From contig NZ_BMKX01000007.1 of the NCBI RefSeq assembly GCF_014644555.1, positions 145,773-209,772 on the forward strand: a stretch of DNA of 64,000 bases. Reading direction: 5' to 3'. Position numbers and translations under genes: made by a program. Within the stretch, counting starts at the first letter, position 1, and the number at the start of each line of letters is the position of its first letter. Source of the stretch: Glutamicibacter ardleyensis (GTDB taxonomy: Bacteria > Actinomycetota > Actinomycetes > Actinomycetales > Micrococcaceae). Of this stretch, positions 33,508 through 42,947 are shown piece after piece. The notes under the pieces were generated by a model, which was given only the letters and a program-made list of their open reading frames with translations, ran no database searches and had not been told where the DNA came from.

Positions 33508-33583
33508 TGGTGCGCCCTGCGGGGTTCGAACCCGCGACCAATGGATTAAAAGTCCAGTGCTCTACCAACTGAGCTAAAGGCGC
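33508..33583 (-). tRNA. tRNA-Lys (anticodon TTT)
   Basis: On the minus strand the acceptor GCGCCTT pairs with AGGGCGC, followed by discriminator A and an encoded CCA. The D arm (GCTCAGTTGGTAGAGC), the anticodon loop CTTTTAA with anticodon TTT, and the T arm (GCGGG TTCGAAC CCCGC) are all present. The last pair of the anticodon stem is mismatched (C-T). Length is 76 including CCA. Confidence 0.95.
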
Positions 33584-33769
33584 ACGGCCTAAGCCAAAGT
33601 CCATAATACCCGAAGTATCGTTTCATGTTTAATCGAGTGAAATTTGGCAGTGTCGCGGCCACATCCAGTACCGCGTAAACGTCGAAATAATGAGTGCCTG
33701 AGCCCTGTGAAATATGAGTATTTTGCAACGTCATCCACTTTGTTCTAGTGCCCAGATTCACTCGCCATA

Positions 33770-34474
33770 GTGGAGCAGAGTGAGCTAAATGCGAGTAGTC
33801 TCGAAGCCATGAAAGGTGCACGCGCAGGTTCCACAGTTGGTCAGGTCTCCGGATTTCGCCATCACAAACCACGTCCATTCGCTCCGCAGGATTTTAATCC
33901 TTATGAGGGCGGCGCCGATCCTGCTCGCATCTCTGAAGCAGCTCACCTTTCGGCTCAGGCTTTTGTGCGTAAAGGTATTGCCAACGAGGACCCTGACATT
34001 TCAAACAGATTGGTCCAGGTCGCAGAGACCGAAGGACTAGAGGTTCTTGCAGAGCTTTGGTCCGCAGCTCCGGCACGTTCGCTTCCTGGAGCACTGTGGC
34101 GTCTTTACGCCGTACGCACGGCGACGCTTGATAACGCCGAGACCATGTCAGCACGTTTTCGTGCCGGTGCTCATCGCGCAGAAGTTGAACGTCTGGTAGC
34201 GGGCGTTGCCGAGCCGCCCACGGCCGAAGAACTTAAAAACATGGCAACTTCTATCCTCACCGGCGCCTTCGATGGCGACTTCGCCCATGCCCTGGAGCGC
34301 ACGGCCGCCTACTGCAGGGTGCTAGCCCTTGGCATGACCGAGCATGCAGATGCCGCGGACTTGGCCAATGAAACTCGGGGCACAAAGCTGACCGCGCGGG
34401 CTAAGTCAATGGTGAACACCGCCGAAGACCTCGAAGCCTGCGCAAGGTTGTGGCGCCAGGATCTATTGGACTGA
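33770..34474 (+). CDS. Conserved-looking hypothetical protein
   Basis: A 234-residue product, mostly helical, with no membrane segment. Recognisable stretches include HHKPRPFAPQDFNPYEGGADPARISEAAH, LPGALWRLYAVRTATLD and AEVERLVAGVAEPPTAEELKNMATSILTGAFDGDFAHALERTAAYCRVLALGM. I think I have seen relatives only in Micrococcaceae, but cannot name a function. The GTG at 33770 lacks a ribosome-binding site; the ATG at 33809 is an equal alternative. It precedes the glutaminase gene in the same direction. Confidence 0.65.
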   Translation: MEQSELNASSLEAMKGARAGSTVGQVSGFRHHKPRPFAPQDFNPYEGGADPARISEAAHLSAQAFVRKGIANEDPDISNRLVQVAETEGLEVLAELWSAAPARSLPGALWRLYAVRTATLDNAETMSARFRAGAHRAEVERLVAGVAEPPTAEELKNMATSILTGAFDGDFAHALERTAAYCRVLALGMTEHADAADLANETRGTKLTARAKSMVNTAEDLEACARLWRQDLLD

Positions 34475-34559
34475 TCACGACTTGCGCCACACAAGACATC
34501 TTGGGCTCCAGCGGTTAGGTTGGAAACAAACCATGTCTTAGCACTAGAGATCGGTAAGT

Positions 34560-35792
34560 ATGCAGACTCCAGTTCCCGATTACCTACATGAAGTCCTCGA
34601 CACTCTGCGTGAAGATACTTCCGGCGAAACTGCCCAGTACATTCCGGAACTGGCCAACGCTGACCCGGCGCCATTTGCGCTGTCGGTCACGACGGCTACC
34701 GGCAGCACTTACTGCGCCGGCGATACCGATACGCCGTTTAGCATTCAGTCCATTTCCAAGCCCTTTGCGTACGCGGCAGCCATCATTGACCGCGGGCTAG
34801 ACCGCGTTCTGGAATCAATCGGCGTTGAGCCTTCAGGTGAAGCATTTAACGAGCTGTCTCTGGAAGACGGCACCAACCGTCCCAAGAATCCGATGATCAA
34901 TGCCGGCGCCATAGCCGCGCATTCGCTGCTTGTCGGTCAAGACGCTACGGGCGAGGCCAGGGTCCAACGTGTCCTGGACATGTTTTCTTCTCTTGCCGGG
35001 CGCGAATTACAGATTGATGAAGACGTCTATCGTTCGGAACTGATTACGGCTGACCACAATTTCTCCATGGCGCATATGCTTCGGAATTACGGAATACTCG
35101 CCGATGACGCGCACGAAGTGGTCTCCGGCTACACCAAGCAATGCTCCATCTTGGTGACGGTCAATGACTTGTCCATGATGGCCGCCACCCTGGCCAATGG
35201 CGGAGTGCAACCGGTCACGCACGAGAAGATTATCGATGAGAATACTGCACGTCAGGTTATGTCGGTCATGGCGGTAGCCGGCATGTACGACGGGGCAGGA
35301 GATTGGCTCACGCGGGTGGGAATTCCTGCCAAAAGCGGAGTTTCCGGCGGACTCGTTGGTGTCTTGCCTGACCAGGTGGGCATCGCGGCATTCTCACCCC
35401 GTTTAGATTCTCACGGTAATAGCCAGCGATCACGCCGGGCCTTCGAGCGGCTCTCCACAGATATGGATATGCACCTCTTCGCACCGAGCCACGGTCGCCT
35501 TGATGTCGTTGGGGTCAATCTCGAAGGGAACCGAGAGATTTTCTACCTCCAAGGCAACGTACGATTCACCGCGGCCGCAGAATTACTGGATCTGCTCTCG
35601 GAATCAGACTTTGACGGTGCAGTTCATTTAGATATTTCTCGTGTGCATTCCTTCACCAATGTTGCCCGGCGCATGGTGCTTGAAGCCCTGCGCCGGCTGC
35701 GTAATGAAGGCCGCAGGATTTTTCTCCATGACCCGCTTCAGTCCTTGGCCAATCCCGACTTGGGTGATGGAACCTTTCCAGAAACTCCCTAA
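34560..35792 (+). CDS. glsA: Glutaminase fused to a STAS domain
   Basis: A 410-residue protein. Residues 1-305 are a beta-lactamase-fold glutaminase (glutamine to glutamate and ammonia) with the catalytic SxxK in SIQSISK (S64, K67), RPKNPMINAGAI, and KSGVSGGLVGVLP. Residues about 320-400 form a STAS domain (FDGAVHLDISRVHSFTNVARRMVLEALRRLRNEGRRIFLHD), as in some actinobacterial glutaminases; it may sense nucleotides or a partner. About 50 extra C-terminal residues beyond the core make the length typical for this fusion. Confidence 0.92.
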   Translation: MQTPVPDYLHEVLDTLREDTSGETAQYIPELANADPAPFALSVTTATGSTYCAGDTDTPFSIQSISKPFAYAAAIIDRGLDRVLESIGVEPSGEAFNELSLEDGTNRPKNPMINAGAIAAHSLLVGQDATGEARVQRVLDMFSSLAGRELQIDEDVYRSELITADHNFSMAHMLRNYGILADDAHEVVSGYTKQCSILVTVNDLSMMAATLANGGVQPVTHEKIIDENTARQVMSVMAVAGMYDGAGDWLTRVGIPAKSGVSGGLVGVLPDQVGIAAFSPRLDSHGNSQRSRRAFERLSTDMDMHLFAPSHGRLDVVGVNLEGNREIFYLQGNVRFTAAAELLDLLSESDFDGAVHLDISRVHSFTNVARRMVLEALRRLRNEGRRIFLHDPLQSLANPDLGDGTFPETP

Positions 35793-35824
35793 CGTGCGAG
35801 TTCGCTAATCAGTTAGTCGTACAC

Positions 35825-37135
35825 GTGCGCCAGAGAGTGCCGGTGACATCCGCTCGCCCAAAAGCCCCTAAACTTGAGCTTGGAGAGCAGCACCAAAAGA
35901 AAGCAGGCACAGTGGGCGCGGAAGCAAACAATTCGGCTTCTGGAACACTTCGGTGGTTACTTATTTTGATCGCTACCGCACTGTTGTCGCAAACCACGCT
36001 CAACTTGGTTCGACCGGTCACCACATACAAACTGATTTCCCTAGATGCTGGCCCGGTAACCGTTGGTGTCACTACCGCTGCTTTCGCACTGTTACCGATG
36101 GTCACTGCTGTATGGCTTGGGCGCATTAGTTCACGTATTCCAAAGATTCGTTTTTTGATGCTCGCCGGAGCAGGACTCATGGGGTTAGGTTCCTTAGGTG
36201 TCGCGGCAGCCAATGGCTTTGCCATGGTTGCCATTGCCAGCGCCGTACTAGGTATGGGCCATTTACTGTTCACCATTGGTGGTCAGTCATCTATCGCACG
36301 GTATTTCCCCGATGACCAGCTCGATAGGGGTTTCGGTTGGTTCACCGCGGCGTACGCCGCGGGACAATTCCTCGGTCCGCTGATTGCCGGAGCCATCCTT
36401 GGGACCACTTCCTCTGCTGATTCTCCCGAACGTGTTGCCGACATCTCTCTTTCCTTATGGATCGGTGCCGGCTGCGCCTTGCTAGCCATCCCCTTGCTCT
36501 TGCCAAATCTTCAGCCTCGGCTGTCTAAGAGCGCAGCGGCTGCAGCGGCCCCCAAATCCGAAGCATCAATCATTTCGATCCTGCGCATCAAATCGATTCC
36601 TTCGCACATGCTCGCTTCGCTGGCATTGCTTTCAATCATCGATATTCTCACCGCTTTCTTGCCCTTGGTCGCCGAAAAACATGGCGTCGCCCCAGCCGTG
36701 GTGGGTGTTTTACTGGCCCTGCGCGGCGGCGCTTCGGTTATTTCCAGGCTCTTCCTGCCATGGATTTCGACTCACTTCTCCCGTGAGTCAATGTTGCTCA
36801 CCAGCCTGTTTGCCGCCGGAATCTCCATTGCGCTTGCCCCACTGTTCATCGACGTACTTTGGTTAGCGGCTTTAGCTCTAATCGTGGGCGGTTTCTTCCT
36901 AGGCATGGGACAACCGGTGACGATGACCATGGTGTCCACCTCAGTGCCCGCGCAGGACCGTGGAGCGGCCTTAGCGGTCCGTTTGATGGGAAACAGACTA
37001 GGACAGGTGCTCCTGCCTATTGCGGCCAGTACGGTGGCTGTGGGCACGGGACCGGCGGGCGCCATTTGGTTCTGTTGCGGACTGTTATGTGTCAGTGGTG
37101 TCGAGAAGTCCTTGCGTAAAGAACGTGAGAATTAG
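35825..37135 (+). CDS. MFS transporter
   Basis: A membrane protein of about 12 segments and up to 436 residues: TLRWLLILIATALLSQ, ITAVWLGRISSRIPKIRFLMLAG (motif A-like) and AGQFLGPLIAGAIL (motif C-like). The N-terminal 40 residues are polar and the start is uncertain: GTG codons at 35825, 35837, 35843 and near 35909 are all possible, none with a strong ribosome-binding site. The family resembles drug or sugar exporters; no substrate can be given. It stands alone. Confidence 0.75.
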   Translation: MRQRVPVTSARPKAPKLELGEQHQKKAGTVGAEANNSASGTLRWLLILIATALLSQTTLNLVRPVTTYKLISLDAGPVTVGVTTAAFALLPMVTAVWLGRISSRIPKIRFLMLAGAGLMGLGSLGVAAANGFAMVAIASAVLGMGHLLFTIGGQSSIARYFPDDQLDRGFGWFTAAYAAGQFLGPLIAGAILGTTSSADSPERVADISLSLWIGAGCALLAIPLLLPNLQPRLSKSAAAAAAPKSEASIISILRIKSIPSHMLASLALLSIIDILTAFLPLVAEKHGVAPAVVGVLLALRGGASVISRLFLPWISTHFSRESMLLTSLFAAGISIALAPLFIDVLWLAALALIVGGFFLGMGQPVTMTMVSTSVPAQDRGAALAVRLMGNRLGQVLLPIAASTVAVGTGPAGAIWFCCGLLCVSGVEKSLRKEREN

Positions 37136-37365
37136 CACCAGTCACCAGATGTGGTTGACAGCAAGCGCTTAGTACGAGAAAACTAGTAGACGGTGCCGGG
37201 CCGCTGGTAACCCCGGGCTCCAATATTCTGCCGCTTCGAGCGGCCTTCCGCCGAGAGGCGTTCCCGGTCCGGCATCACTAACGTTTCGTCGTTAACCTTC
37301 GCGACGTAAACTGTTCAGCGTCAGTACCAAAACGATGGCCTAAGACGAATGGTGCGCCGAACAAC

Positions 37366-37980
37366 GTGAAGTTCCAAATCTTTCCTTCAGCCACACGTGG
37401 CATTGAATTGCTCAGTGAGCTTGCGAGCACAATCCGTAACTCGGTGGCAAGTGTCTCCGAGATGATCGGCAATCCGGACGGTCGGGCAGTACAGCTCAAG
37501 GAGCTTGCCAATGCGGAAGCTCAAGCCTCGGACTTGCTCCACGCCTTGCTCACGCATCTGCGCACCAGCTACATCAGCCCACTGCCGCGTGAAGATATGT
37601 ACACGTTTTCCCGCCTGCTTCACGAAACCATGGAGCACCTGCGCGGCATTGGCGAACTGATCAACACCTTAGGTTCCACTCCGCTTTCCGAGCGCGCTGC
37701 AGAGCAGCTAGAACTAATTTCACAGCTCGCCGAACTCGCCGCACACTCGGTTCGAACCTTGAACAAGCTTGATGATTTGGAAGATAATTGGCTGCAGATG
37801 ATGCAGTACTCCAAACGCGCGGCCCGGACTCACTTGGTCTGGATCGATGAGATTTCAAATTTCTCCAAGGCATCCACGATCCATAAGCATCAGCGTGTAG
37901 CGGACCATTTGCTGCTGACCGCCAATACCCTGCGGCAGTTCTCCGACCACCTCGGCCGCGTGCTGGTCAAGGAATCCTAG
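37366..37980 (+). CDS. DUF47-family (PhoU-like) protein
   Basis: A 204-residue all-helical protein related to PhoU: GIELLSELASTIRNSVASVSEMI at the start, then YTFSRLLHETMEHLRGIGELINTL, and a tail with HQRVADHLLLTANTLRQFSDHLGRVL. Such proteins accompany low-affinity phosphate transporters and may gate them. It begins with GTG and ends six bases before the Pit gene, so the two form one operon. Confidence 0.85.
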   Translation: MKFQIFPSATRGIELLSELASTIRNSVASVSEMIGNPDGRAVQLKELANAEAQASDLLHALLTHLRTSYISPLPREDMYTFSRLLHETMEHLRGIGELINTLGSTPLSERAAEQLELISQLAELAAHSVRTLNKLDDLEDNWLQMMQYSKRAARTHLVWIDEISNFSKASTIHKHQRVADHLLLTANTLRQFSDHLGRVLVKES

Positions 37981-37986
37981 AATCCG

Positions 37987-39006
37987 ATGGACTTACTGCC
38001 CTTATTCACCATCATTGCTATCGCCTTGACCCTGGGTTACGCGGTACTCAATGGTTTCAGGGACTCTTCCACCGCGGTCGCAGCTGCCGTACGCACCAGG
38101 GCATTACGCCCAGCGGTCGCAGTGGTTGTCGCCGCATTTTTCGCTTTTGTGGGCACCATGGCAACCACCACCCTGAGTACCGTGCTGATCAGCCGACTCA
38201 ACCTGCAATTGCCCGAGGGTACCGTGGGGATGAAGCTGCTCATTGCCGCGTTGTTAGCCGCCGGAGCATGGTTGATACTGTGCTGGTGGCGTGGCATCCC
38301 GGTTTCGTCCACTCATGCTTTGATGTCTGCATTAGTTGGTGCTGGGGCGGCTAACTCTTGGCTCGGCAATGATTCACTTGGCGGTGCAGTCCAGTTGTTC
38401 ACTGGCTCGGTACTGCTGCCCTTGCTTATCACTCCGCTCATCGCCTACTTCGCCTCATTTTTGCTGGTAGTTCCGGCTACCTGGTTGATGCGCCACGATA
38501 CCTCAAGAGACGTAAACGCCCGTTCGCGCGCCGGACAGGCCATCGCCGCCTGTGCCGTAGCCCTGGGACTGGGTTTGCAGGACGGCCAACGCACCGGAGC
38601 AACGATCACCCTGGTGCTCATTACCGGTGGGCTGATGGATCCTGGGCCGGTAGCAGTGGCCATTCAGCTGGTGGCTGCCAGCGCGTTGTCCTTCGGTGTG
38701 CTCCTTGGCGGCTGGCGAATCACGTACACGCTCTCGCGTCGCTTGGTGAACTTTGATCCCCTGCGCGGCATGGTCGCACAGGGGGTCGCGGCCACCATGC
38801 TTTACGTCGGGTCGCTGGTGTTGCACCTGCCGCTATCCACCACTCAGGCGGTGACCAGTTCGATTGTGGGCGCCGGCGCTAACCAGCCCTTCGAATCGGT
38901 TGTCTGGTACCGCGTAGTCAAAGTGTTTGGACATTGGCTGCTCACTCCGGTCGTTTGCATTTTGGCCGCAGCGGTCTTAGCCCTTGCCATGGACCCGGTG
39001 GGTTAA
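37987..39006 (+). CDS. pit: Pit-family inorganic phosphate transporter, variant signature
   Basis: A 339-residue protein with about ten membrane segments and the inverted repeat layout of Pit/PiT. In known Pit proteins each half carries a G-x-N-D signature. Here they read LNGFRDSSTAVAAAV and LGLGLQDGQRTGATITL: the aspartates remain, the asparagines are replaced. RGIPVSSTHALMSALVGAGAA and LPLSTTQAVTSSIVGAGA are the conserved helical hairpins. It probably takes up phosphate with H+ or Na+; another anion is possible. Its stop shares TTAA with the converging gene. Confidence 0.82.
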   Translation: MDLLPLFTIIAIALTLGYAVLNGFRDSSTAVAAAVRTRALRPAVAVVVAAFFAFVGTMATTTLSTVLISRLNLQLPEGTVGMKLLIAALLAAGAWLILCWWRGIPVSSTHALMSALVGAGAANSWLGNDSLGGAVQLFTGSVLLPLLITPLIAYFASFLLVVPATWLMRHDTSRDVNARSRAGQAIAACAVALGLGLQDGQRTGATITLVLITGGLMDPGPVAVAIQLVAASALSFGVLLGGWRITYTLSRRLVNFDPLRGMVAQGVAATMLYVGSLVLHLPLSTTQAVTSSIVGAGANQPFESVVWYRVVKVFGHWLLTPVVCILAAAVLALAMDPVG

Positions 39007-41324
39007 CTATCTAGCGTCGCGCCAGGTTGCTGGGTGTGCGGAACAAAACGCACGCTCATTGCCTTGAAGCCCGGAGTATTGGACTCGCGAGCCACCAAAC
39101 CTCGGTGTACTAACGCGTTAGCTTCCGGGAAGTAGGCAGCAGCACAGCCCTTCGCCGTAGGGTAGGACACCAGCCTGAAACGGTTCGCCCGACGCTCGGT
39201 ACCACCGAAGGTCGAAATCACATCCACCAGATCGCGGTCTGCAAAGCCCATTTCTTGCAGATCGTCAGGGTGGATGAGGATCACTCGCCGCCCGTCTTTA
39301 ATGCCGCGGTAGCGGTCATCAAGCCCGTAGAACGTGGTGTTGTATTGGTCGTGACTGCGCATGGTCTGCAAGATCAGGTGACCGGCTGGGGGCTTGAGCG
39401 CTTCAAATGGTGAGACCGTGAACCGGCCCTTGCCGATATCCGTGGCGAAAGAACGTGAGTCACGTGGTGCGTTCGGCAATACAAAGCCGTTGCGTTCTCG
39501 AACCCGCCGGTTAAAGTCTTCAAAACCGGGCAAGACTCGTGCGATATGGTCACGGACCACGTCATAGTCATCGGCCATGGCACGCCAGTCGATGACATGG
39601 TCATCACCCAAGATGGCCTGGGCCATGCGTGCCACGATGACAGGTTCGGCTAGTAGGTGCTCGGAGACTGGGGTGAGCCGCCCCTGGGTCGAGTGGATCA
39701 CCGACATCGAGTCCTCCACGGACAAGAACTGAGCACCCTTAGGGTGCTTATCATCTTTGTCGGTGCGGCCAAGGGTGGGCAGAATCAATGAGGTCTGTCC
39801 GTGCACCACGTGAGAGCGGTTTGGTTTGGTGGAGATATGCACGGTCAGCTTGGCCCGCTGCATTCCTGCTTCCAGTAACTCGGTTTCCGAGTTGGCCAGG
39901 GCAAAGTTGCCACCCATGGAGACGAACACGTCCACGTCATTGTTTTCAAACGCATCTAAGGCTTCGGTGGAATCATAGCCATGAGCACGAGGTGAATCGA
40001 TGCCAAACTCTGCGTCCAGGGCCTCAAGTAGCTGCTCGGTTGGTTTCTCCCAGATCCCCATGGTGCGGTCACCTTGCACATTGGAGTGTCCACGGACGGG
40101 GCACGCACCGGCGCCCGGCTTGCCGAAGTTTCCCTGCAATAACAGCAGATTGATGATCTCCTTGAGCGTGGGCACCGAGTGCGGTTGCTGGGTTAGCCCC
40201 AGCGCCCAGCAAAAGATGGAGGCCTTGGATTCAATGAGCAATCTAGCAACTTCGGTGATCTGTGTGCGCGTCAGTCCGGTGGCTTCCTCGGTGGCATCCC
40301 AGTCAATTTCGGCGCGAGCGCTCTTGTAGGCCGCAAAACCGTCGGTGACTTCGTTGATGAACGCCTGGTCCACTACGGTTCCGGGGTTCTTCTCTTCCTC
40401 AGCTAGCAAGAGATGCCCAAATGCCTGGAACAGTGCTAGGTCGCCGCCAACCTTGATCTGCAGGAAGTGGCTGCTGATCTCGCTGGACTTGCCGAGCATA
40501 CCGCCGACTGTCTGCGGGTCTTTGAAACCGAAGAATCCGGCCTCGGGCAGAGGGTTGACCGCCACGATCTTGGCTCCGCGCTTGCGCGCGTCAGCCAGTG
40601 CGGACAGCATCCGAGGGTGGTTGGTTCCTGGGTTTTGCCCCACGACGAAGATCAGTTCGGCGTGGTCAAAGTCTTCGAGCGACACTGTGCCCTTGCCGAT
40701 TCCAATGGTGGGGTTCAGCGCCGACCCCGAGGACTCGTGACACATATTTGAGCAGTCTGGCAGGTTGTTGGTTCCCAGCGAGCGGGCGAGGAGCTGGTAC
40801 ATGAACGCAGTCTCGTTGGCGGTGCGTCCCGAGGTGTAGAAGACACACTTATCCGGGGTGCTGGCGTTAACGTGTTCCCCGATGGTGGCGAACGCCTCCG
40901 CCCAGCTGATTGGTTTGTAGTGGGTGTCCCCCGGTCGGATGATCATTGGCGCGGTGATGCGGCCCTGGGAACCTAGCCAGTATTCGGTTTTATCGCGCAG
41001 CACACTGATTGGGTGTTGTTCCCACCATTGCGGGGTGACGGTGCGGGCGCTGGCTTCTTCGGCCACGGCCTTGGCGCCGTTTTCGCAGAATTCTGCAGGC
41101 TTGCGGGCACCGGTAATCGATTCGGGCCAGGCGCAGCCCGGGCAGTCGAACCCACCGCGCTGGTTGATCCGCAGCATAGAACGCAAGGTTCGGCTCGGTC
41201 CGGCTTCCGAAAATCCGCGTTCCATGGAGACCATCACGGCTTTTAGGCCGGCGGCGCTATGTTTCGGTTCACCGACCTTGAGGTCATCTTCGTTGATGTC
41301 ATCTTTGGGTGCTGGACGATGCAT
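39003..41324 (-). CDS. FdhF/YdeP-family molybdopterin oxidoreductase
   Basis: A 773-residue bis-MGD enzyme of the YdeP group: the N-terminal LRINQRGGFDCPGCAWPE, then VFYTSGRTANETAFMYQLLARSLGTNNLPDCSNMCHESSG, VVGQNPGTNHPRML, SIFCWALGLTQQPHSVPT and the C-terminal cofactor domain with TMRSHDQYNTTFYGLDDRYRG. The N-terminal iron-sulfur motif is reduced to CPGC, as usual in YdeP proteins. It is often called formate dehydrogenase, but the substrate is not proven for this group. The FdhD gene needed to activate such enzymes is 18 bp upstream in the same direction. Confidence 0.82.
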   Translation of the reverse strand: MHRPAPKDDINEDDLKVGEPKHSAAGLKAVMVSMERGFSEAGPSRTLRSMLRINQRGGFDCPGCAWPESITGARKPAEFCENGAKAVAEEASARTVTPQWWEQHPISVLRDKTEYWLGSQGRITAPMIIRPGDTHYKPISWAEAFATIGEHVNASTPDKCVFYTSGRTANETAFMYQLLARSLGTNNLPDCSNMCHESSGSALNPTIGIGKGTVSLEDFDHAELIFVVGQNPGTNHPRMLSALADARKRGAKIVAVNPLPEAGFFGFKDPQTVGGMLGKSSEISSHFLQIKVGGDLALFQAFGHLLLAEEEKNPGTVVDQAFINEVTDGFAAYKSARAEIDWDATEEATGLTRTQITEVARLLIESKASIFCWALGLTQQPHSVPTLKEIINLLLLQGNFGKPGAGACPVRGHSNVQGDRTMGIWEKPTEQLLEALDAEFGIDSPRAHGYDSTEALDAFENNDVDVFVSMGGNFALANSETELLEAGMQRAKLTVHISTKPNRSHVVHGQTSLILPTLGRTDKDDKHPKGAQFLSVEDSMSVIHSTQGRLTPVSEHLLAEPVIVARMAQAILGDDHVIDWRAMADDYDVVRDHIARVLPGFEDFNRRVRERNGFVLPNAPRDSRSFATDIGKGRFTVSPFEALKPPAGHLILQTMRSHDQYNTTFYGLDDRYRGIKDGRRVILIHPDDLQEMGFADRDLVDVISTFGGTERRANRFRLVSYPTAKGCAAAYFPEANALVHRGLVARESNTPGFKAMSVRFVPHTQQPGATLDS

Positions 41325-41342
41325 GGTGTTCCTCCGCCTGAG

Positions 41343-42176
41343 CTACTTGGTGCCTAATATGCGTTGTGCATGAGTGTATAAGTTGATGCTTTGCCCGCGG
41401 GAGAATCCAGCTATGGTGAGACCACATTCATCCGCTAGCTCTACGGCTAAGGAGGAAGGCGCACTGACCGCGCTAAGTACCGGTATTCCCGCCATGGCGG
41501 CCTTCTGTACCAATTCGAATGATGCTCTACCGGAGACCTGCAAGATGCTCTGTCGAAGCGGCAGGTCGTTTGCCCGCAGGGCTGCTCCGATGACCTTGTC
41601 CACGGCGTTATGCCGTCCCACGTCTTCGCGCAGTATCAACAGTTCCCCGTCGGTGTTAAACAGTCCTGCTGCGTGGACTCCACCGGTGGAATCAAAGAGC
41701 CGCTGCGCGTCACGCAGTGTGTCCGGCATTTTTAGCAGTGCCTCGAGCTGAACCTGCCCGTCGTCGGGGTTCAGCACGTAGTTGGACTTCTTGTGCACCT
41801 CATCGATCGAGTTGGTCCCGCAGATCCCACAGGCCGAACTTGTCACCACGTTGCGGGCGGCCGACAGATCCGGAACCTGTGCGCCGAAGCCCAGCTGCGC
41901 TTCAATCACGTTATAGGTCTGATTGCCGTCCTCGTCAGTTCCTGAGCAGTAGCGCATCGAGGTCAGCTGTTCGGCGCGGGCAATGATTCCCTCGGCATGC
42001 AAAAAGCCTGCCACGAGATCAAAGTCATCTCCCGGGGTGCGCATCGAGGTAGTAAAGGCAGTGGAGCCAAAACGGATCTCCAGTGGTTCTTCACCTGCCA
42101 GTTTTTCTTCGCGCACGAAGCTACTACCGCCCAACGTGGCGCGGATAATGCGCCGTCGCAATATTTTGCGTCCCAT
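41343..42176 (-). CDS. fdhD: FdhD, sulfurtransferase for molybdoenzyme activation
   Basis: A 277-residue protein that sulfurates the molybdenum cofactor of formate dehydrogenases: EEPLEIRF, TPGDDFDLVAGFLHAEGI, the redox motif SSACGICGT, GGVHAAGLFN and ILREDVGRHNAVDKVIG are all typical. I chose ATG 42176 (MGRKILRRR) with AGGA eight bases upstream; the frame is open to 42212. The gene leads the two-gene unit with the YdeP-type enzyme. Confidence 0.92.
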   Translation of the reverse strand: MGRKILRRRIIRATLGGSSFVREEKLAGEEPLEIRFGSTAFTTSMRTPGDDFDLVAGFLHAEGIIARAEQLTSMRYCSGTDEDGNQTYNVIEAQLGFGAQVPDLSAARNVVTSSACGICGTNSIDEVHKKSNYVLNPDDGQVQLEALLKMPDTLRDAQRLFDSTGGVHAAGLFNTDGELLILREDVGRHNAVDKVIGAALRANDLPLRQSILQVSGRASFELVQKAAMAGIPVLSAVSAPSSLAVELADECGLTIAGFSRGQSINLYTHAQRILGTK

Positions 42177-42264
42177 CGCGGTTTTCCTATTCTTGCAAGT
42201 GCTCCGAGTCACTTAACAACGTATCCCAGAATCCTAGTGCCGCGGGCACTTGTGACCTTATTAA

Positions 42265-42462
42265 TTATTCGGCTTCAGGCTGAAAAAGGTCCTCTATTTG
42301 GCATCCAAAGAGCGCGCTGAGTTTAAACGCCAGCGGCAGTGAGGGATCATAGCGTCCCTTCTCCAAGGAAATGATCGTCTGGCGCGAGACCCCCAGTGCG
42401 TCGGCGAGCGCCTGCTGGGACAGTCCCCGCGCTTTACGGTGATCAGGAAGGTTGTTTTCCAC
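42265..42462 (-). CDS. Small Xre-family regulator
   Basis: A 65-residue protein made of one helix-turn-helix: HRKARGLSQQALADALGVSRQTIISLEKGRYDPSLPLAFKLSALFGCQIEDLF. This short type often pairs with a small membrane protein gene. The GTG start shares its first base with the stop of that gene, so translation is coupled. It probably binds the TGTAAAG repeats upstream of the pair. Confidence 0.85.
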   Translation of the reverse strand: MENNLPDHRKARGLSQQALADALGVSRQTIISLEKGRYDPSLPLAFKLSALFGCQIEDLFQPEAE

Positions 42463-42926
42463 TATCCTTCAGCTCGCTTGATCAGCCAGTAGCGCACGCC
42501 GAAGTCGGCCATCGCCAACCCCACCACGCCAGCCAAGATTAAACCTATCGAGGCCTGGACTTCGATAAACGAAAGGACCGCGGCACCCAGACCGCAGACG
42601 AGCAAGACATCTTGAAAGACGCCCACCGCAGCCTTGTCATACCATTGGGATTCCACTGAGATCTCAGGATTCTTGGTAGCACCACGTAAGGTGGAGCGAT
42701 CTAGCAGCAGGGCCCAGCAGCCGACCGAGAGTACCGGCAGTAGTCCGGCAGCCATGATGAGCGTTGCTAGGACAAAGTTTCCCGGAAAGTTTAACGTGGC
42801 GAAGAGCAGGCCTGCGGCTATTGAAAGCACTGCGCCGGCAAGCAGTGAAACGCTGATCAGCGTTGCCTGGCTGCCACCGAAGCGCGAGCGTCCCCAACGG
42901 GCTTTGGTTTCTTGTTCCGTGTTCAC
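42462..42926 (-). CDS. Small membrane protein paired with the Xre regulator
   Basis: A 154-residue product with four hydrophobic segments (TLISVSLLAGAVLSIAAGLLF; VLATLIMAAGLLPVLSVGCWALL; AAVGVFQDVLLVCGLGAAVLSFI; SIGLILAGVVGLAMADFGVRYWL). The start is GTG 42926, with AGGAGG five bases upstream; the frame is open to 42965. Such four-helix proteins beside short Xre regulators are common, and their function is not known to me. Confidence 0.75.
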   Translation of the reverse strand: MNTEQETKARWGRSRFGGSQATLISVSLLAGAVLSIAAGLLFATLNFPGNFVLATLIMAAGLLPVLSVGCWALLLDRSTLRGATKNPEISVESQWYDKAAVGVFQDVLLVCGLGAAVLSFIEVQASIGLILAGVVGLAMADFGVRYWLIKRAEG

Positions 42927-42947
42927 AACATCCTCCTCGTAATGTAA

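Noticed and set aside
37136..37365. Possible terminator or gene in the gap before the DUF47 gene
   Set aside because: Only a 5-bp CCGCT/AGCGG stem without a T-run and no usable frame were seen.
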